64,000 nt of DNA from Microcyclospora pomicola. Taxonomy: Eukaryota > Ascomycota > Dothideomycetes > Capnodiales. Positions 57,305 to 64,000 of the stretch are shown piece after piece (the stretch's first letter is position 1; every line of letters begins with the position of its first letter). The position numbers were made by a program, and so were the translations under genes. A model generated the notes under the pieces. The model was given only the letters and a program-made list of their open reading frames with translations, searched no databases and was not told where the DNA came from. Where the stretch lies: NCBI GenBank assembly GCA_002786065.1, contig NHNY01000022.1, positions 1 through 64,000 on the forward strand. Direction: 5' to 3'.

Positions 57305-58378
57305 GTTATGGCGGGGAAGGGCCGAGCGAGCAGGCGAGGTGATGGGTGCACAGCAGGCCAGCTAGGACGCAGGCAGCAAGCGACCTAAGCTTTTGCGGTC
57401 TGCACTGAGGAGCCGTCGATCAGGCACGACAGGTCCGCCGGGTCGAGAGGCCGGAGCGAATGGCCAGGTAGTTTCACCGACCGCACCAAGGTAGGCGGGA
57501 GTTGGCGGTGGAAGCTGGGGATGTGCCAGAAGCACGACCGGGTGAGTTAACGAGACGGGGTATCGTGATGTGATGTGATGTGACTTGAGATGGAGGCAAA
57601 GGAGTTTCAGGTCGGGTAAGGTTGGTGTGCGAGGTAGCTAAGGCAAGGTGAGGTCAGGGATGTGGTGGTTTGGAGTGTGAGATGTCAAGGTGGAGAGAGG
57701 TGACAAGAGGGAAGTGGGCTGTGCGTCACGAAGCTCTGGGAGACGGTGACTAAGCCAAGGTGGGGATTGAAGATGCGAGATCACGAATGGATCAAAAGCG
57801 ATATGAATATCAACGCCCACGTATAGGATAGCCGCAGATACCAAACGGCCTAGAGACAGTCCATGGGTAGATGATCCGTACATACATGGCCTACAGGACC
57901 GGCGTCAATCGCGACAATGGTCAGCATACCAAGTGAAGATACATCGACAACGTCACCAGTGGGATGCGTGGAACTGCCCATCATGAAGCATTGATCAAAC
58001 AAGACTCCATCCTTGGCAATGCCCTGATACGTGCAGTAGAAGCAATCCAGGCAGAACCTCAAGGTAAGCACATTTACATACAATCACATGCAATCCTTCC
58101 CATTACGATGTTCCATCATATCCAGCCCAGCAGACCCGGCAGTCCTTCAGTGGTAGCTCGCATTCTTCGCCACTAATTCACCGTCCAAACGTACGATCTG
58201 CTGCTCTGCACAAGAGCAGGCTTTGCCATCATTCCCCATAACTGGGGTAACTCCGCTCCTGCCAGCCATGTAATGGTGGCTTTGGCGAGCGAGCAGCAGC
58301 CGTGCGGAAGATATGCACGCGCAGAACCACAAAGGGGTATCACTTCAACCTCATCGAAAACAGCAGACGAACAAGCCA
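57305..58378. other. Intergenic region, promoter and leader of pkaR
   Basis: About 1.07 kb. The first 400 bp are C/T-rich on the pkaR sense strand, as long leaders often are. A GATGT microsatellite of about three units lies near 57565. No gene seen. Confidence 0.55.
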
Positions 58379-61300
58379 TCAGTTATCGGACTTGTGTATC
58401 TTTTCCTTGAGTCGTCCGAAGAAGCTCTTCCGCTTTTCCTTCTTGTCGGTCCCGCTGCTGCCAGGTGTGGCAGCGTCGGTCGTCTTTTGCGACTCCGGCG
58501 TACCCTTGAATCGACCCAGCATCGACGATCGCCTGTTGGGAGAGGCGTTCTCGCTCAAGCCTTTCCGTGGAGTGCCCACTGGCTTACCAGACTGAGCTGG
58601 AGCCTGCGCCGAGTCAACACCTGTTGTGACAACGGGCTGCGTCTGGCTGCTGGTGGTCGGTTTTGTCATGGGACTGACATCGCGGCTCACCTCTGGTCGT
58701 GCAGTAGTGGAGCTGAGGGCAGACACCGCGGATGCCGATGCAGGTGCATTTAGTCCGCTGGTGCCAGTGGTTGATGTGCCATCCATGGCGAGAGGCTTCA
58801 CATCTGCAATGGGATTGCCCAGTTGAGGTGCACCACTGGCAGAGCTGGTCGGTGCTGTCGCAGACAACGCAGCGGTACTGCTTGGTGCAGGTACACCACT
58901 ATCTTGCGTGGTGGTGACTTTGCTCAAGAGCTCCTGTTCCACAGCGCTCTTTTCGCTGACCATCACAGGACTGGCAGAGGCCTCGGGATCTACATGTGCT
59001 GCTTTCTGAGATGCAACAACCTCAGCAGGCACGGAGGTCGCTGTGGTCTGACCAACTCCAAAAGAGCCAGTGTTGGCTGGCTTGTTGGCCTCGATAGCAT
59101 CTTGCACCGACTGTGGAAGAGCAGATACCGGATCGCGACCGGTCGCTGTAGTAGTCTTCTCTCGCAATGCGTATGCGGTACCAACAGCCGCTGCACCTAC
59201 ACCAGCGACACCACCGGCGATCCCAGCAGCAAGGCCATCTTTCTCGCCGGTGCTGGGACCGGTCGCAGGTCCTGTCGTGGATGGGGTAGTGGTAGACGTC
59301 GTAGTCGGGATCTCACCGGCCGCAATGTCTTTCGACACTTCCGTGGCGTTGGTCGACGTGGGCGGAGCACCACCAGTCCAAGCTGGACCGGTAGAGCTTG
59401 TTGCTGGTACTCCAGCGGCGGCTAGCACATTAGACGAGCTCATCGAGGATGACGCGGTGGTCTCAGTGGCTGCGGGAGCTTCAGGGACCTTGCTCTGGAG
59501 TTCCTGCTCCATCTGGTTCTTCTCCTCAACAGCGATGGGGTTGGCAGAAGCTTCTGGGTCCACATGAGCCTGAGTCTGGCTCTCTGTGACAATTGCCGGT
59601 GCAGTCGTCGAACCTGTAGCAGTTCCGGTTGTATCGGTCGGAGCGCCAGTACCTTGAACACGGTCCTTCAATGCATATGCTGTTCCTGCGGCGGCTGCTC
59701 CAGCGGCCGCAACCCCTCCTGTAGCCATGCCCACCACATTACCAGCCGTGAGTCCAGACTCGGATGTTGCTGGAGTTTCAGGCACCTTGCTTTGCAGCTC
59801 ATTCTCCACTTCCCTCTTCTCCTCAACAGCGGTCGGGTTGGCAGATGCTTCAGGTTCAACGTGCGCTTTCTCCTGGCTCTCGCTGACCAAAGCTGGAGCT
59901 GTAGCTGAGTCTGTTGCAGGAGGCGTGGTTGCGCTCGTGGTCCAGTCGTCAGTACCAGAGGCGACGCCAGCACCAAAAAATCTATCTTTGAACGATAACG
60001 CAGTGCCTGCGGCAACAGCCCCGGCTGCTGCGATACCTCCAGCTGCGATGCCCACCACGTCTCCGGTAGTGAGTCCAGACTCAGATGTCGCTGGAGCCTC
60101 TGGAACCTTGCTCTGCAATTCGCTCTCCATCTCTTTCTTGTCCTCTACTGCACTCGGGACAGCAGATGCTTCAGGGTCCACGTGAGCTTTCTCTTGACTT
60201 TCTGCAACAACAGCTGGCGCACTGCTCGTCTCCAATGGCACAGACCCAGCAAGAGTGTTGGTCGTGCTGCTTGGTGCGACTGATGATATTTGTGCATCAG
60301 TATCTCTGCTACGTGGTTCCAAGGGAACTCTGCCAGCAAGCTCGTTGGTGGTGCTCGTGGGAGCGACAGAAGAAATGTGCGGTCCGACGTTCTCGTTCGC
60401 GATCGAAGCTGGAGTGTCTTCGCCCATTGGCATGCTTGACTCTGGGATCAGGCCCTTGGCCTTATCGCCAAGGAAAGCAGCTCCACCGAGAAGACCGGCA
60501 CCTACGGCAGTCGCGCCAGTAGCAACCTCGGCGGCTCCAGGCATTGACGTGCCAGTGGTGTTGCTGTTCTCGTAGGATTCCTTGTCAAGCGTCACATTGC
60601 TGTGAATAGTGTTTTCAGAAAGCTTGCTCGCCTCAGGCACTGTCTCGCCGGGGGTGAGCTGAATGGGGTTACCGATCCCACTCGTGGCTGGGAGTGGAGA
60701 AACGCCAAAGGTTTGCTCCGCGTCTGAGGACTTGGCGGCATCTGCGGCGACCAGCGATGGGTCGTCGCGAACATTAGACGAGATCGTGTTGCTGTGAATC
60801 GTCGATGAGGGTGGTACAGGCTCGCCGGGCGCAAGCTGAATCGGGTTGCTGACCGCTGAAGTTCCGGGAATCGGGTTGACAGAGAATTGCTGGTTGTCTA
60901 AAGCGGCTGGGGTTTCGGGGAATGCGCCCGGGAGATGCTGAGGATCTGCTTCAGGGAGGGCTTTCTCTGCAAGAGGTTGTGCGCCGGCCATTCCCAAGGT
61001 CCTGCGCCCGGGTCAGTGAAGGATTTTTCAAGCTCTGCGCCGTCAAAACTCACGATGCGCCAGGTGCGACAGACGACGCATTGTACTGCGCCGAGTACGG
61101 CCCGAGGTCTGCAGGGTAGAGAACATTGTTCAGGTTGCCCTCATGATCTGCCTCCGTCTTGCCTGTGTGGTCGTACTTCCAGTCGCCATCGGCAACAAAC
61201 TACGCTTACGTCAACAGACCATCCTCGTGAACAGCTATCGCGTTATGCGAGGCACGGATGCGCACCTTGTAGAAGATCTTGTCGCCGATCGTCGGTAGGT

Positions 61301-61608
61301 CTACGGTCTTTTCGTGAATAAAGTCCTTCTTGTCCAGCTTCACGCTCTTGCTCCAGTTATCGAAAGTGCCAGTAACGTAGACTTCGTCAGCGGGATGTTC
61401 CCTACAGGGCGACGCGGCGGCTGTCAGCTACGATCCAAATGTACTCCACGAGCATGCGAGACAGTCGATGCCATCAGCTCCATCGTGCGCGTTGCCTAGG
61501 CAGCTCGGCGCTTCAAGACGCAAGCTGGTCGATGCACGATTGCTGCTTCAGGCGCGGACGATATGCGTGATGATGGGAGACTTACCACCGGAAGGTGTAG
61601 CTTCCCAT
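58379..61608 (-). CDS. Crp1-like CBM48 protein with tandem repeats
   Basis: Four exons (61608-61586, 61401-61266, 61199-61054, 61001-58379), all GT-AG and in frame, give 975 residues. The first 75 or so form an AMPK-beta-type glycogen-binding (CBM48) domain: MGSYTFRWEHPADEVYVTG, TFDNWSKSVKLDKK, KIFYKFVADGDWKYD, ADHEGNLNNVLYP. This domain at the N-terminus of a long low-complexity protein is the layout of yeast Crp1/Mdg1 (cruciform DNA-binding). After it come a pair of IPGTSAVSNPIQLAPGEPVP-type repeats, a pair of ISSVAPTSTTNELAG-type repeats, and four copies of a module: SQEKAHVDPEASA, a charged V-E-x-K-x-x-x-E-x-E-L-x-S-K-V, then (first three and a variant) a Gly/Ala-rich 20-residue hydrophobic stretch. 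The C-terminus is basic (KKEKRKSFFGRLKEKIHKSD). The CBM48 part is spread over three small exons. Confidence 0.85.
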
Positions 61609-62577
61609 GCTGCGCAGACGCAAGAAGGGAGGTAGTCAGTTGGGATGAGGATACTCCAATGGTGATGCTTGACGGAGCAGCAGTGACGGGAGATTAGGAA
61701 GTAGGTGAGGTAGGAAGTGCGCGAGAGGTGGAGGTGGAGGCTGGAAGATGAGGCTCGTTCCGTGCTGTCGCATGTATGGTAATGAATGGAATTAACCTTG
61801 GCCATCAGCCCCCGCCACACTAATAAATTGCTGTGCTGGGAGCACGGCAACCGAACAACAGCCGCGTGTCAACGTCTGTAACGACTACATCACATCTATA
61901 AGGTAATGTATAAGTTACCGAAGCTAAATAACTAAGATATCGATCAAATGTCCAGGAGAACATGTGCGTACCTAATGATTCTTACCTGTGGCCAGGAGCT
62001 GCAGTAGTTACGGGTCGATGTTGTCCAGCTCCAGCTCCCAGCAGCTCCGCTTTGCGTCACTCTGCATGAACCATGCTTCGTCAAGCATGTTCTATGCAGG
62101 CCTTACCTCACATACAATGTGAAGATAGGTATCCTGCCGTTGGCACATCTACTAGGTACCATACCTAGGTACACGTAAGTTGTCTAGGGGCAAAGAAAGA
62201 GGCTACTCGTTTGGCTTTACGCATACGTGAAGAATCGTCTATGACTTCTCATTCGATCCGACGACAGTTTTATACTTTACTTTGTTCGAGGAACAGTGAT
62301 CCTCCACGCCTACAGATTGCAGTACAGGACCGGGAGGCTTGAGCCCACCACTCATGTGATAATCTGCTTCTAAGGGGAGCATACAGCATGCGATCTCCAA
62401 TGGCTACCCAATCACGTTGCTAATACCTGTAGACGCAGTGCCTGGGTGCATGGTCTGTTGTCCTATATTGACGGAGAATCGTGCCCCAAGCCTTGAATTC
62501 ACTGTACAAGACAGCACCGTATCTCAGTAGCCAGAGGTCTACGCCGGTCAAGACCACCCGGCTCAATCTTTCTATCC
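61609..62577. other. Intergenic region, no supported gene
   Basis: About 970 bp, promoter of the Crp1-like gene and the 3' side of the next minus-strand gene. Nothing further seen. Confidence 0.5.
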
Positions 62578-63570
62578 TCATATGAATTGTTCTGTATCGT
62601 GCCGCCTCAGCAACACATTCTCCGCCTCGACCATATCCCACTCCTGATCTTCGAGGCTCTCTGAGCACTTCGTTCCCATCTCCTCGTCCAGTTCCTTCTT
62701 CTTTGTCGGCCTCTCTACGTTCCGCAGATCGGAATCGACGACGCCGGACTTTGGACGGTTACACAGCAAGACGATTCTGTGCTCGCCCGGTGCCTGTCGT
62801 GATGGCATTCTAGTATACGCTGGGTTCTGTAGCTTGACGCGGATTTGATCGGGCACTGTACTTGGCCAACCAAGACTTCCTTCGCACTGGAGCAGACGGG
62901 GTGAGGGTTTCGGTCTCTTCCAAGCCAATGCTGTCCACAATCGTTCCCATTGTGGACCGACTGGTGGCTCAATCCTGATCCGACACTCGGCGTGATCAGC
63001 ACACAGGTCCCATGAGCGAGACTGGTACGTCTCGTCACCATAGAAGATGTTGCCGGTACCACGATAACTCCCTACTTCGTCGATCGACCGGGCAATTCCT
63101 CTCACGAGATCACCGTCACGGGTGACTTCGATTGTACATTCGACATCTCCAGCTTTATCTGGCAGCTGGACGAAGTCCTCTAAAGTATCTGCGAATGTGA
63201 CATCGAACAATATCACCGGGGAACCATTAGCCTTGACCGCAAGGAAGGGCAGTATCCGCTCCACGGGTAACGATGGCCTCTCCGTCTTCGCCACATGTGC
63301 TTGCCAGACTGTTCTCCGTGCATCAGCATATATGACGTTCCGTCTGCCATTGTGAAAGTGGCTTACCAATCAAGATCACGACCTGGTCATGTTCCCAAGC
63401 TTGCACATCTCGTAGCCCATGCCACAGATGCAGGACTTGTGGAGTTCAGCAGATGCGCATAAAGTGTTGATCAGTGCCGCTCTGTTGTTGCCTGCGAAGA
63501 CGTTTCGTTGCAATTTTTGACCGAGGGATAGGACAAGGATGGAGACTGGTGTAGGGTGTGACATCGCCAT
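62578..63570 (-). CDS. Hypothetical protein, two-exon model with uncertain start
   Basis: I do not recognise this protein. The main exon (63343-62578) is a long open frame with no ATG near its start: RNVIYADARRTVWQ, LPVERILPFLAVKANG, VILFDVTFADTLEDFVQLP and a Lys/Glu-rich tail. It can be joined in frame to 63570-63383 (MAMSHPTPVSILVLSLGQK) by a 39-nt GT-AG intron, giving 317 residues. The intron is very short with a weak donor, so this junction is doubtful. The frame itself, 263 codons with mixed hydrophobic and charged composition, looks coding. Confidence 0.4.
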
Positions 63571-64000
63571 CCTGTATGCTGAACGCCTTTGTGGTAAAGA
63601 GTGTCGAGCTTTTGTGCAGTCTCGCACATGCACTTCATCTTAAAAGCGAGAAAGCGACAGCCTAGACTAGGTGAGATGCTATTCACAGCCCACAATCGAC
63701 AGCTGGTCTTTTGTTTCCATCATGAGGGCGACTTCGGACGTGCTGCCTACTTAAGGTGAGTACCTTACATTTGTTCACTGTGATTCATAGAGTGGCGCCT
63801 AACCTCATTGAATTAGCATCTTGCAGTTCCCTGAGATGAAAACTATACGGAATAGAGAGCGATACAAGGATCCAAAATTGGGATTTCCTTGAAGTTATAT
63901 GCTCAACTACGTGTGACCGTAAATGATGCGATGTGATAATGTCATAACACCGGTATGCATTGTTGGCTAAAATCGCGATCATGCAAATAAAGCCGCCCCA
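63571..64000. other. Window end, no gene seen
   Basis: About 430 bp with short frames only; presumably a promoter region for the preceding minus-strand gene. Confidence 0.5.

Noticed and set aside
58823-60575. Several plus-strand frames of 100-200 codons opposite the repeat protein.
   Set aside because: They repeat with the same period as the minus-strand modules, as shadows of the tandem repeats would.
1-64000. Transposons, virus-like elements, CRISPR arrays, rRNA genes.
   Set aside because: Apart from the unidentifiable RIP-like block at 89-1520, I found no transposase, reverse transcriptase, integrase or capsid coding remains, no terminal repeats and no spaced repeat arrays.

Overview
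The window is the left end of a chromosome of a filamentous ascomycete. It opens with 14 tandem CCCTAA units, the C-rich strand of a TTAGGG telomere. Next comes about 1.4 kb that has almost no CA or TG dinucleotides, which is the mark of repeat-induced point mutation (RIP). The rest is gene-dense single-copy DNA. Genes have short GT-AG introns (39-60 nt, a few longer), some with CTAAC-like branch sites, and most have clear Pezizomycotina relatives. Placement in Dothideomycetes is my inference from overall gene style, not something the sequence proves. I see no tRNA, rRNA, CRISPR array, intact transposon or virus-like element.

Layout. 1-88 telomere; 89-1520 RIP-like subtelomere ending almost at the start codon of the first gene. 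1.5-13.4 kb is accessory in character: a D-2-hydroxyacid dehydrogenase, a DHA1-type MFS exporter with 13- and 16-nt exons, a probable unrecognised gene, a CmcJ/AsaB-like oxygenase, a secreted pepsin-like protein with degenerate catalytic motifs and a duplicated cysteine-rich tail, and a fungal transcription-factor-domain protein with no visible zinc cluster. From 13.8 kb on, conserved housekeeping genes dominate: AP-3 mu subunit, cytoplasmic tryptophanyl-tRNA synthetase, a C2/proline-rich (Inn1/Fic1-like) protein, a histidine phosphatase, a 2OG-Fe(II) oxygenase, an Fhl1-like FHA+forkhead factor, a 1,836-residue disordered protein, a PLD-family protein, a Na+/H+ antiporter, 5-hydroxyisourate hydrolase, a CBM21-GH15 glucoamylase, a small four-helix membrane protein, THI5/NMT1, a carboxylesterase, a CCCH zinc-finger protein, neutral ceramidase, SPF27/BCAS2, the PKA regulatory subunit, and a Crp1-like CBM48 protein with tandem repeats. 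The last gene is an unrecognised hypothetical.

Regulation and function. The clearest regulatory element is a TPP riboswitch (44983-45090) inside a predicted 5'-UTR intron of the thiamine gene THI5, the arrangement known to control splicing in other fungi. Several genes share divergent promoters (AP-3 mu/WRS, C2 protein/phosphatase, ceramidase/SPF27). I see no coherent metabolite cluster. The first genes (dehydrogenase, exporter, oxygenase) could be loosely cooperative, but nothing in the sequence proves it. No wholly new multi-gene system stands out. The most unusual items are protein architectures and gene structures.
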